A stretch of DNA of 64,000 nucleotides from Fragilariopsis cylindrus CCMP1102 (lineage: Eukaryota > Bacillariophyta > Bacillariophyceae > Bacillariales > Bacillariaceae), in contig FMBT01000375.1 of NCBI GenBank assembly GCA_900095095.1, forward strand, positions 143,153 through 207,152, given 5' to 3'. Position 1 is the stretch's first letter; the number at the start of each line of letters is the position of its first letter. Positions 11,493-20,047 of the stretch are shown in pieces. Below the pieces are notes generated by a model. That model was not told the DNA's origin. It searched no databases and was given only the letters and a program-made list of their open reading frames with translations. The position numbers and the translations under genes are program-made.

Positions 11493-14400
11493 TCATGTCT
11501 TGTTCGATGCTTTCGCATCATTGTACTCTTTATGGCAACAAGCAATTGAATCTTCATCATGTCCCATGATCGAATTCCGATGTGTTCTGAAAAGTGAACC
11601 CTGTAAGGGTTTTGTCAAATAATCAGACACCATCTGTTTCGTTGGATGATATATAACACGTATGCTACCATCCTTGATCTTGCTTGTCACATAAAAGTAT
11701 CGAATGTTAATGTGTCGAGTTCTCTTAGTACTCGAATGTTTACCATTCCTTTCTAGTTGTATTGTACTAGTATTGTCTTGTTCAATCACAACGTCACATC
11801 CAATCTTGTTTAAAACTGAATCAGTGTTGATTGATTTTATCTGTTCTTCAACAAACAGTTGGACCCATTCAACAAAATTCATTGCATCATCCACGCCCAC
11901 CAGTTCGGCTTCAGTGGAACTCTTTGTATTGATCCTTTGTTTCAACGACATTGACAATAGGGCTCCTTGCCCCATAGTTAGTACTGCACCTGTATGACTC
12001 CTCATGTCCTTGTGCACTGCAAACGATGCATCCACTGACCATTTGAGTTGCCCAGTACCATCCCATCCCAGTACAAGCGGGATAGAAATGGTTAACCTCA
12101 GGTATCTAATCGTTCTTGCTAGCTTGCGATAGTCCGATTGAGTAGGGGCCTTCACCCTAGTGCATAGATATGCAACTGATACTTGTAGGTCAGGTCTCGC
12201 TCTCTTGGCTGCAAACAACAGCCTAGCTGTAGTTCGATGAAAGAACTCAGCTTCCTTCTCACTTAATAGTGGTGAAGTATCATCAGCATCAAATAGGTTA
12301 TCACTCGCCGGTGTAGGCGATGTACCATTCATGTCAGCAGGCATATCATTCAAGATATCCTCCAAGTAGTCGTACATAGTGAACTTAACCTTACCTTTCT
12401 CACTGTAATCAATGGTTATTCCAAGATAGTCATGTATGTCACCTGTAGTGGCCGCTAGTGGCTTCTTTGCAGTACCAAACTTGTTATTCAGATCCGTGAG
12501 GACGGAGTCAATGACTGACTGCTTCACATGTGATATCTTCAGATCATCGACATGGAATTGAATAGTGATTTGATTACCATCAATCATTTTGTTGAAAGTA
12601 CAATGGTCATAACAGTTGGGTTCATATCCCCATTCCACAAGCTGTGCGCTTAGTTTCTTATAGAATAAGATAGCACCCAGTAGGGTTCCGTATACTGCCT
12701 TTGTCAGTTTAGCATACACATACTTCTTACCATTCTTTCCATAAACTATGTTCTTCTTGTATTCGGGATTTATATCACATATCATTGACACCATGGCTCC
12801 TTCAAATTTTAGATAACAGTCACGATCCATAGGCCAGTCAGCCTGTAAGAAGGCACCTGGTATGTCGCATGTAGCAACCTTCCTGCCTTCAATAGCATCC
12901 ATTAAACAGGATGTCATTAAGGCATATATGGATACAGTTGGTGAACTTGATTCATCTTTCGATATGTACTCCCTTTGAGGTCTACCATCGGCACAGCCTC
13001 TGGCCTTGATCTTTCCACATCTCTTTCGTTTCAGAAACATGAGGTAGCTCAAGGCTTCGCATCTTATTGAATAATTTAGTTCTGTGGGCATTAGCATCTT
13101 TACTGCTCCCATTCCCAACAGGTTATCATCAAGTTCTTTCACAGTTGCTTCATACCCAAGCTCGCCAAACTCTTTGAGACCGCGATTGAAACCATATTGA
13201 GGGGTGGATTTGGTTGGTTCAATGTTGCTATACGATGTGATAGTGTTCAATACATAGGCATGTGATGAGTGTGCCAACGCCCAATACGGACCTAGGTCCG
13301 AATCGAGTTCCTTTGGTGTATCACCAACGTTGTCATCCACCAGTTCTTCAGGCTGGTTATGGTCATCTTTCCCTTCACTCACTCCTACTTTTGCCTTATC
13401 AACAGTATAGGATGTGTCATCATCGTGTAGATCATTGTCTACGGAATCATCTTCCGTAGTCTTCTTCTTTCTTCTTTCACTGCCACACTCCTGCTTTGCC
13501 GGGTGTGTGGTGGTGGCTAGGTTTACAATACCATTGTTCGCAGACCTAGTTCGATTCTCAAGGATGATGGGTTCCTCCTCATCATTGTCAAGAGTTTCTC
13601 TGTTGTGTTGTTGTATTGGGTTCTGAAAGTAGTCGTTCTGCGAATCCGGTTCGACGTCACCAAACTCTTTTGAATCAGGGTCTGCGTCATTGTCTGGAGT
13701 ATCCTTCTCTTCTAGCTTCCTTTCCTTTTCAATTTCATCTTGATATTCTTCATCAATTTTGAAATCATCATCAGATGCATTGCTGTCATCATCATTATCA
13801 GCAAGGTCATGTATCGTAATTCTTCCATTGATATCAGAGAACTCTATTCCTTCTGGTTGTCTTTCTTGTTCACCAATGTCATTGACAGCTTGTATGTTGG
13901 ATTGACTAGTAGGAATAGTGACCACTCGATTGACCGATACGACTTGTTTTGTCTTAAGTTTAAATACAGTATGACCACTACCATTATCAGCTCGGCCTAT
14001 ATACAGAGCGTCAATGGATCTTTCTTGAACAGTACTATTTGTTCCACCAGTAAGACCTTGGATGTACTGTCCAACCTTGATTGTAGGGCATCGGAATTTC
14101 TTACCAGTTACGATTTCTCTGGGTGACATGATTGAATGTATGCCATTGTTCTTTGGCAACGAGTTGATCAACATAGTTACTTTGTGTACCATTTCAATAG
14201 TGAAGCGTTTGGGTATCCTCTTGTACGGCATCATCATTCTGACAGCTCTGATTCTTTCTTTCAAGAATCGAATTTGTCTTTCCACTGTTTCAACGTGTCG
14301 ATCAGCATCACATGTTGACAAGGTTATGTTATATGGTTTGCCTTGCAGTTCATGTTTGATTGATTTGAAAGCACCATCCGCTTCTATTGATACCACTGTA

Positions 14401-16034
14401 AAAATACCTCTGCTACCATATGACTGTATCATCTTCAGTATACAGGCTAGGATTGTTTCTCGATTACTCTTTCTAACACAATAGGTTTGTAGGAGTCCGA
14501 TGTGTTTGGAGTGAGTTATCAGAAACTTGAGGCCATTCACATGCATGACATCCATTGATAAGTGTATCTTGGTATATTCTTTCATGATGTATGATGGTAC
14601 ATCTAACAGATCATCTTCTGGCATCTTACTCTTTCTTTTCACAGTCTTTCCTTTCAGTGAGGGAATATCTGGTCCAAAGATCTTCTTGGCAATACGAATG
14701 TCTCTTCTTGTAAAAGGATTATTTCCAATTACGTTGTGTTCAACTGCGTTAGCAAGGTCGATGTCACTAGGGCATGCTAGGACTTCTTGTAGCTCTCTTA
14801 CTTTGGCAGCTCTTCTGCAATCAATTGCAGAAAAGTGTGCACTCTCTCCTATAACTGTTTGGTGTGCCATCACCATATGGTTGTCGTCACCGGTGGTGAC
14901 TTCAATACAGTACATCCCATTGGACGTTTTAGCAAATCGAACGTATGTACCATCTTCATTGAACACATAGATAGCATTGTCAATTGCACTGTCCATGACT
15001 ACTCGCTTGGTTTCAGCAACCATAGCCAGAGATAGGATATTAACCACTCCCGTAGGGTAGTAGTAGTATCCGTCTGACGGGAGTGGCAGTGTGTTGAGAT
15101 CATTGCAAAGTCTTCCAATATCACCCACCCGGAAGTTGGAATCAGTGGTGCGTACACCAATTGATTTCGCGGCATCCGAGTGTATGTCTTCTAAAAGGAA
15201 GGCATCCTTGAACAGGTGAATACTAGATCCACTATCAAGAGCAATGGTGGCCCGTGGGCCGACATTCTCGTCCTCACTCCTTGCTTCCGGTGTTTGAATT
15301 GTAGCAGACAATTCCAATGCCGGAGGCAAATCAGAAACAAAAATTGGATCAGTAGTAACAGCTATAACTTGATGGTTGAGTACGTAAGCACTATTCCAGA
15401 CCATACCACCTGTCCAGTAGGGAGAGATGGCATCATACCAGGTGACATCTTGATAGGATGGATCATCTATAGGATAGAATGATTGAGGAATAGTCGGAGA
15501 TGTCGATGAAATCCGGGTTTTAACCCGGGTTCGGTTCCGGGTTCGAACATTGGATCGAACCTGGGTTTGGTTATTTCTATAATCAGCCCGTGTGATTATA
15601 GAATTCTTGGTTGCAAGTCGTCTTCTAGCATGGAAGATAGCAGAGTGCCTCCCGGAGGAACTCTTGTTGTTGCTTGAGTTATGTCTTCTGCTGATGCCCG
15701 AAGGGCGTATACCAATTGAAGGGCTAGTGTTAATATTAGCACTGGACACCAATTGCTCAATCCGTTGAAGACAATTGAAAATTGGATCAATGTAATTGAA
15801 ATTATGGAAGATAAGAGACTCAGTTTTGACTACCATGGTCCCGAATGATACGATAACTTTAGCGATCATTCGGAGGAGTACATTGACTTGTTCAACTAAT
15901 GGAGTGAATATGTTATTCAAACACATTCTTAAAATGACAAGGGGTGGGCAACCTTCAGTATACAGGAACCATGCTAAGCAGATTCCACCAAAGATGGGTT
16001 TGATCCATCCAGTGTCGTACGGTTCATATGGCAT
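11493..16034 (-). CDS. pol: Element 1 Pol: protease-integrase-RT-RNase H
   Basis: Open frame of 1,513 codons from the first ATG, in the -1 frame relative to gag and probably translated as Gag-Pol after frameshifting (the pol frame is already open upstream of this ATG). Domains in order: aspartic protease (LDSGSSIHLF, about residue 266); integrase core with D (DVMHVNG), D (EADGAF) and E (HVETVERQIRF); a long acidic linker; reverse transcriptase (DIPGAFLQADWPMD and FHVDDLKIS); RNase H (WSVDASFAVH, STEAELVGVDDA, QDNTS). It also has an N-terminal extension of about 260 residues before the protease, starting with hydrophobic segments and continuing into an Arg/Ser-rich stretch; element 2 has only about 70 residues there. 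No internal stop. Confidence 0.95.
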   Translation of the reverse strand: MPYEPYDTGWIKPIFGGICLAWFLYTEGCPPLVILRMCLNNIFTPLVEQVNVLLRMIAKVIVSFGTMVVKTESLIFHNFNYIDPIFNCLQRIEQLVSSANINTSPSIGIRPSGISRRHNSSNNKSSSGRHSAIFHARRRLATKNSIITRADYRNNQTQVRSNVRTRNRTRVKTRISSTSPTIPQSFYPIDDPSYQDVTWYDAISPYWTGGMVWNSAYVLNHQVIAVTTDPIFVSDLPPALELSATIQTPEARSEDENVGPRATIALDSGSSIHLFKDAFLLEDIHSDAAKSIGVRTTDSNFRVGDIGRLCNDLNTLPLPSDGYYYYPTGVVNILSLAMVAETKRVVMDSAIDNAIYVFNEDGTYVRFAKTSNGMYCIEVTTGDDNHMVMAHQTVIGESAHFSAIDCRRAAKVRELQEVLACPSDIDLANAVEHNVIGNNPFTRRDIRIAKKIFGPDIPSLKGKTVKRKSKMPEDDLLDVPSYIMKEYTKIHLSMDVMHVNGLKFLITHSKHIGLLQTYCVRKSNRETILACILKMIQSYGSRGIFTVVSIEADGAFKSIKHELQGKPYNITLSTCDADRHVETVERQIRFLKERIRAVRMMMPYKRIPKRFTIEMVHKVTMLINSLPKNNGIHSIMSPREIVTGKKFRCPTIKVGQYIQGLTGGTNSTVQERSIDALYIGRADNGSGHTVFKLKTKQVVSVNRVVTIPTSQSNIQAVNDIGEQERQPEGIEFSDINGRITIHDLADNDDDSNASDDDFKIDEEYQDEIEKERKLEEKDTPDNDADPDSKEFGDVEPDSQNDYFQNPIQQHNRETLDNDEEEPIILENRTRSANNGIVNLATTTHPAKQECGSERRKKKTTEDDSVDNDLHDDDTSYTVDKAKVGVSEGKDDHNQPEELVDDNVGDTPKELDSDLGPYWALAHSSHAYVLNTITSYSNIEPTKSTPQYGFNRGLKEFGELGYEATVKELDDNLLGMGAVKMLMPTELNYSIRCEALSYLMFLKRKRCGKIKARGCADGRPQREYISKDESSSPTVSIYALMTSCLMDAIEGRKVATCDIPGAFLQADWPMDRDCYLKFEGAMVSMICDINPEYKKNIVYGKNGKKYVYAKLTKAVYGTLLGAILFYKKLSAQLVEWGYEPNCYDHCTFNKMIDGNQITIQFHVDDLKISHVKQSVIDSVLTDLNNKFGTAKKPLAATTGDIHDYLGITIDYSEKGKVKFTMYDYLEDILNDMPADMNGTSPTPASDNLFDADDTSPLLSEKEAEFFHRTTARLLFAAKRARPDLQVSVAYLCTRVKAPTQSDYRKLARTIRYLRLTISIPLVLGWDGTGQLKWSVDASFAVHKDMRSHTGAVLTMGQGALLSMSLKQRINTKSSTEAELVGVDDAMNFVEWVQLFVEEQIKSINTDSVLNKIGCDVVIEQDNTSTIQLERNGKHSSTKRTRHINIRYFYVTSKIKDGSIRVIYHPTKQMVSDYLTKPLQGSLFRTHRNSIMGHDEDSIACCHKEYNDAKASNKT
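15512..15570. repeat. Palindromic CCGGGTT repeat inside pol
   Basis: Five closely spaced CCGGGTT / GTTCGAAC-like units, including the perfect palindrome AACCCGGGTT, lie in the N-terminal extension of pol. They encode an Arg-rich alternating run (RTRNRTRVKTR). This is a short tandem array kept in frame. Confidence 0.65.
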
Positions 16035-16036
16035 TT

Positions 16037-16073
16037 GATCTTCCGGTTTTAAGATCGGCCGTGACGAAAATCC
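16037..16073 (-). promoter_or_regulatory. Candidate -1 ribosomal frameshift site, element 1
   Basis: The minus strand reads G GAT TTT (16073-16067) with GAT and TTT as gag codons 756-757. Ten bases later GATCTT (16056-16051) and AAGATC (16042-16037) can pair around an 8-nt loop that overlaps the gag stop. A -1 slip moves into the open pol frame. X XXY YYZ heptamers of the GGAUUU type are used by MMTV pro/pol and, as GGAUUUU, by red clover necrotic mosaic virus. Confidence 0.7.
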
Positions 16074-18337
16074 TGGGTGTAACCCTGGTTCACTTCAATA
16101 CCAAGAATATGCTTAAATCCATTGATTGTCATCTTGTGGAATGAAGGCTTATGGTACTGTTGAAACACATCGTTGATTGTGTTATTTCTAATCACATTTT
16201 CAAGCTGTTCGCGAGAATTGATATGACACTCGGTCATCTTACGAGTAACCTTGTTGATCCAACGAGTTGGCTTGCGCCTTTGCTGGAATGATGCTACTGC
16301 AACAATAGTATGATGCAGTAGAACGTGCGCCGCTGGGTAGTTGATTGGTTCATCATCTCTGCCGATCTCACCACACATAACATCATATCTTGTACTGTTG
16401 TATCGAAGATGTTCCTGGTGTCTGTATGTTTCCTCTTTCAGGAAACGCACTGTGCTGGTGTGAAGTGGTACTTGACCTACTGTGTTCATCATATGCCGGA
16501 TGCTTGATGAGGCATCATTGGTACTACATTCTTCAAAGATATCAAGCAGATCTTCTACGTCCTTGATTCCTGCAATCTGTAGCTTCAAACGAAGTATATC
16601 TGAGTAGTCCACAATAGCTTCTGGTGTTGTACCTCCATATTCATGACTAATGAGGCCCGGATTATCTACTTCATAGTGTCGAATACGGACATGATCGCCT
16701 GAATTGTTCACTCTTTGAGCTGTTAGATATACCACTAATTCAAAATCTTGTTTGTGGTTGATCACATAAGTAGGGCGTTCATGTAATATCCTATCCCGCC
16801 GTTGATTGGATTCTTCAGATGAAGAGTCTTCAGCATTGGCTGCTTGATCAACCACATGTGCTAAACACGTTGCAGCTGATTTAATAGGTTCGATAGGATC
16901 CCCCATATGCGTATAGCATACAAGGTCTGGTTCGTTATCTTCATAGACGTCATCCGCGTCTTGTAGACCTGCAAAGCTAGCTCCAAAGAAATCATCTTCT
17001 GCATATTCAGCAGTAGCTTCAGCGATAACTGTTGCCATCACTGAAGCATGATAATTGACTTGGTGCTCATTGTTTGGTTCGATAGCATCAATGATATCAT
17101 TGTTACCACCATCGTCGTGCTCAAATTCATCTTGCACTTCAATATCATCCATATCCTCGTCGTCGGTCTCCTCTGTTTCATGATATGAAACAACGGCATC
17201 TTCGGTCGTTGTGGTGGATGTTGTACTATTCTTTTGCGTACTGGCAAAAGTGGATAGCAATGAAACAGCATCACTCCTAGTATTAGGATAACATGTGGTG
17301 TTGTTTACAGAGAACGTCTTGATAAGATATTCTTTCAACTGCTCATTCAGAGAGTTCTTGATGATTAGTCTTGCAACTATTCTTTCTTTCACCACCTCAT
17401 CAATGGGTAGTTGAGCTTCTGGAGTTAGTACCATGTATTCTGCAAAAGTCATAGGAGTGGCAACGTTCTTTAGAACCATGTCATAAGTTGATTGGCCAAA
17501 TGCGAATTTGCCACATGTAAATATAGCAGATTCGTATCGACTCAATACATTCTCCCCGAATGTGGTATTGTTTGTTTTCTTATTCTGCCTGAAACTAAGT
17601 GCTTGATGTAGGGTGACAAGGTTTTGGTACTCTTCATCAACTTTAACACTTCCTTTGTTTTGGGTGCATACGGATCGTAATATTAATAAGAAACCAACCA
17701 GGTCCTTCTTGGTTTCAACAAGAGCCATTCTGGGATCTCTACGACAGTACGTAAGGATTTCATTTTCCACATTTCCAATAGCAGTACGATAGAAGCCTTC
17801 TTCATGTCGTTGATATTGGTTCCAATTCGATGATTGGTATTTTAAATCCATGTGATATTCGGATTCCATTTGATCTTTTAGAACTGGATCATGGCATATA
17901 AGTACGTTCGCACCTGTAGCTACTCCATTTTCGATAACAGCAGTAAGTGTGGAATGGGCAGTTGGGCTTGGTTTGTCTTTGATAAAATCAGATCGAACTT
18001 TCGCCTTGAGGTTAAGGATGACTGTATCTAATCCGAACGCCTTGTCGTCAGCGGCTGACCCAGCCATGATGTTCGTGTATACTCGATACTGTTCAGATAG
18101 ATTGCCATTGCCTTGAGCAATGACAATGTCCTTCATTGGATTTGATCCTGCTGCACTGCCCTTGAAAGTTGATCTAGCAGCCTGTGACTGTGTCTTATTC
18201 TTGGGAGCGTTCTGTACATTCTTTTGGTTCTTATGTTGTTGTCTCTTCCGTGCACCTGTTTGGTTCGAGGCAGTGGTCTCGTTCTTAGCAGCTGCATTAC
18301 CGTCACCATTTGATGAGTCGGTGTTGTTGTTAGTCAT
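16049..18337 (-). CDS. gag: Element 1 Gag-like protein
   Basis: 762 residues, starting with a Asn/Thr/Gln-rich and Lys/Arg-rich basic region (residues about 1-60) and containing a Gag core near residues 90-360 that resembles the first ORF of element 2 (position, length and motifs such as CYPNTRSDAVSLL against CYPTTSSKAADLI). An acidic Asp/Glu region follows near 390-500. No CCHC zinc knuckle is visible, so nucleic-acid binding probably relies on the basic N-terminus. It ends at TAA (16051-16049) just after the frameshift heptamer. Structural capsid role inferred from position. Confidence 0.88.
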   Translation of the reverse strand: MTNNNTDSSNGDGNAAAKNETTASNQTGARKRQQHKNQKNVQNAPKNKTQSQAARSTFKGSAAGSNPMKDIVIAQGNGNLSEQYRVYTNIMAGSAADDKAFGLDTVILNLKAKVRSDFIKDKPSPTAHSTLTAVIENGVATGANVLICHDPVLKDQMESEYHMDLKYQSSNWNQYQRHEEGFYRTAIGNVENEILTYCRRDPRMALVETKKDLVGFLLILRSVCTQNKGSVKVDEEYQNLVTLHQALSFRQNKKTNNTTFGENVLSRYESAIFTCGKFAFGQSTYDMVLKNVATPMTFAEYMVLTPEAQLPIDEVVKERIVARLIIKNSLNEQLKEYLIKTFSVNNTTCYPNTRSDAVSLLSTFASTQKNSTTSTTTTEDAVVSYHETEETDDEDMDDIEVQDEFEHDDGGNNDIIDAIEPNNEHQVNYHASVMATVIAEATAEYAEDDFFGASFAGLQDADDVYEDNEPDLVCYTHMGDPIEPIKSAATCLAHVVDQAANAEDSSSEESNQRRDRILHERPTYVINHKQDFELVVYLTAQRVNNSGDHVRIRHYEVDNPGLISHEYGGTTPEAIVDYSDILRLKLQIAGIKDVEDLLDIFEECSTNDASSSIRHMMNTVGQVPLHTSTVRFLKEETYRHQEHLRYNSTRYDVMCGEIGRDDEPINYPAAHVLLHHTIVAVASFQQRRKPTRWINKVTRKMTECHINSREQLENVIRNNTINDVFQQYHKPSFHKMTINGFKHILGIEVNQGYTQDFRHGRS

Positions 18338-18422
18338 TGTATAAGAGTGTAGTATTCGCTTATACGATGGATGATATTGATTTGATTGTTCGAATCAGTA
18401 TCTTCGATTATTTATTATAGAA

Positions 18423-18794
18423 TGTTGAAATACAATAATCACACCTCTGCTATCTGAGGTCACTGCGATGTGCTATGATTATGTAATGCTTAAAGTGTCT
18501 ATGTATCAAGTAGATCTGTGTTTATTAACTAGTCTATTATTATTTCCTATTGCATAAATTCTATAATAAATAATGAATTGAATATTGACATGACAACCGA
18601 GGTGCATCATGGAGGTGCTTACATTATGTAAGAACGACATGCCGCTTCTCATCAATTGTCAGCCACACGTTAATATACCTGATATCTTCATACTATTGTG
18701 GGGAAACGAAATGCGCAGATGACACGATGTTCGCGACTCTGTGATTCGTGGAAAACCCCACACACGGGACCCATAATTAATTGAATCCACAACA
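18423..18794 (-). repeat. LTR, 5' LTR of element 1
   Basis: 372 bp, the same sequence as 11049-11420 and carrying the same TGTTG...CAACA ends. It should contain the element's promoter; no TATA motif was assigned with confidence. Confidence 0.93.
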
Positions 18795-18799
18795 CAAAG
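18795..18799. repeat. Target-site duplication CAAAG, right copy
   Basis: Matches 11044-11048 and directly follows the right LTR of element 1. Confidence 0.9.
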
Positions 18800-19482
18800 T
18801 CAACACAAGCAAGAATCTTCCATTTTTAATTCAACTCCAGTGGGGTGCAAACAACTCAACTACAAGTGGAGTTACATTGCTTTGTATCAGCACCAAAATA
18901 TTCTAAGTATTTAAAATAAATATCATCCGCGCGCCACACATTCATGGCAATACTTCTTAGCAATAACCCCAAATATTCAAACTGTTTAGGGAAATAATTG
19001 AGTAGTAGGTAGGTGCTTATAGCGCTGTAGGTACAGCCCATACAAAGCAAACAGGACTTCTTTCAACTTGATAAGAAGGCACGTGCTTCTGGAAGCGCTA
19101 ATGCTCTGTCTCAATAGGAGGGCCTAACTCCAATTTTAGAGGGAGATATGCCCCCTTAAAAAAGACAGCAAAAAGTGGTGCCGTTATTGGCACCATAGCT
19201 AACCGGAAGGCTATTAATACTGATAAAAGAATTCCAATTAATTATCCACCATAATTTCATTATGCATGCAAATTTAACTGCTAATAGTATGATACAGTCA
19301 GTAGTACTTGACAAAGAGAATACAAGATGTTTGATGGGTGATATTGTCTGTCTCCTCTCTTGATTACGGGTCAAGGCGCATTCCGGGCCGGCTCAACGTG
19401 GTTTTTTGTGGGACACTCGCGACTAAAACTTTTGCTTCCGCGTGGAGGTATTTATTTTCCTCATGACGCGACAAAAATTTTT
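18800..19482. other. Intergenic region right of element 1
   Basis: No gene recognised. The sequence continues the DNA interrupted by element 1 and leads into a hairpin at 19483. Confidence 0.45.
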
Positions 19483-19606
19483 GTTTGCTTTCTTGAGAAT
19501 TTTGTTTCGTGTCCTTCTTCACAACTACATCGACGAACACAGGTACTTTGTTACTTCGACGTTGTTGTCAAGAAGGACACGAAACAAAATTCTCAAGAAA
19601 GCAAAC
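19483..19606. repeat. 43-bp near-perfect inverted repeat (hairpin)
   Basis: Arms 19483-19525 and 19564-19606 are reverse complements over 43 nt with one mismatch (C against G at about 19520), separated by 38 nt. The arms start GTTTGCTTTCTTGAG and end GCAAAC. Either strand could fold into one long stem. It may be a foldback/MITE end or a small-RNA precursor; no ORF overlaps it convincingly. Confidence 0.85.
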
Positions 19607-19650
19607 AAACAATCAATCAACCAACCAACCAACGTAACACATACAAGTTA

Positions 19651-19983
19651 GGGGTAGCATAAGAGACAATCCATTTCGAATTGGTTCTAAGTACAGTAGA
19701 TATCACATACCACAAATCGACCAACGGATCGGAGTGTACGCTGTCAAGGTGCCGAAGCGAAACGCGTTTTTTCTTCTCTTAATCTAAAACAAGAGAGGTG
19801 CATAAGACAAGAGCCAATTGACTAAGACAAGAGTGGGGGTAGCATAAGAGACCATCCATTTCGAATCGGTTCTAATTACAGTATATATCACATACAAGAC
19901 AACAGACGCATTGGAGTGACGCATCGGATCGGAGTGTACGCTGAGGAGGTGCCGAAGCGAAACGCGTTTTTCTTCTCTTAATA
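19651..19983. repeat. Two direct repeats, period 185 bp, upstream of the unknown gene
   Basis: Copy 1 (19651-19787) and copy 2 (19836-19983) share GGGGTAGCATAAGAGAC, CATTTCGAATYGGTTCTAA, ATCGGAGTGTACGCTG and GGTGCCGAAGCGAAACGCG followed by a T-run and CTTCTCTTAAT, with small indels. They lie just before the gene at 20048 and may be duplicated promoter or leader sequence. Confidence 0.8.
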
Positions 19984-20047
19984 CCCATCCACACACACAC
20001 TGAGTGGAGTTAAAAGAAAAACAAAAGGACGCAGGAAAGCAGCCAAG

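Larger units (their letters stand above)
11049..18794 (-). mobile_element. Complete Ty1/copia (CoDi-type) LTR retrotransposon, element 1
   Basis: A 7,746-bp element in minus orientation: 372-bp LTRs at both ends, gag (18337-16049), pol (16034-11493) and a 5-bp target duplication CAAAG. Pol has the copia order protease, integrase, reverse transcriptase, RNase H. Diatom CoDi hallmarks are visible, such as the RT motif HVDD in place of YVDD and VDASFAVHKDMRSHTG in RNase H. The two LTRs read as identical and both large ORFs are open, so insertion looks recent and the element may be autonomous. The tRNA primer site next to the 5' LTR could not be assigned. Confidence 0.95.

Noticed and set aside
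15530-15560. GTTCGAAC resembling a tRNA T-loop
   Set aside because: It is part of a short coding palindromic array in pol; no acceptor stem or anticodon arm around it.
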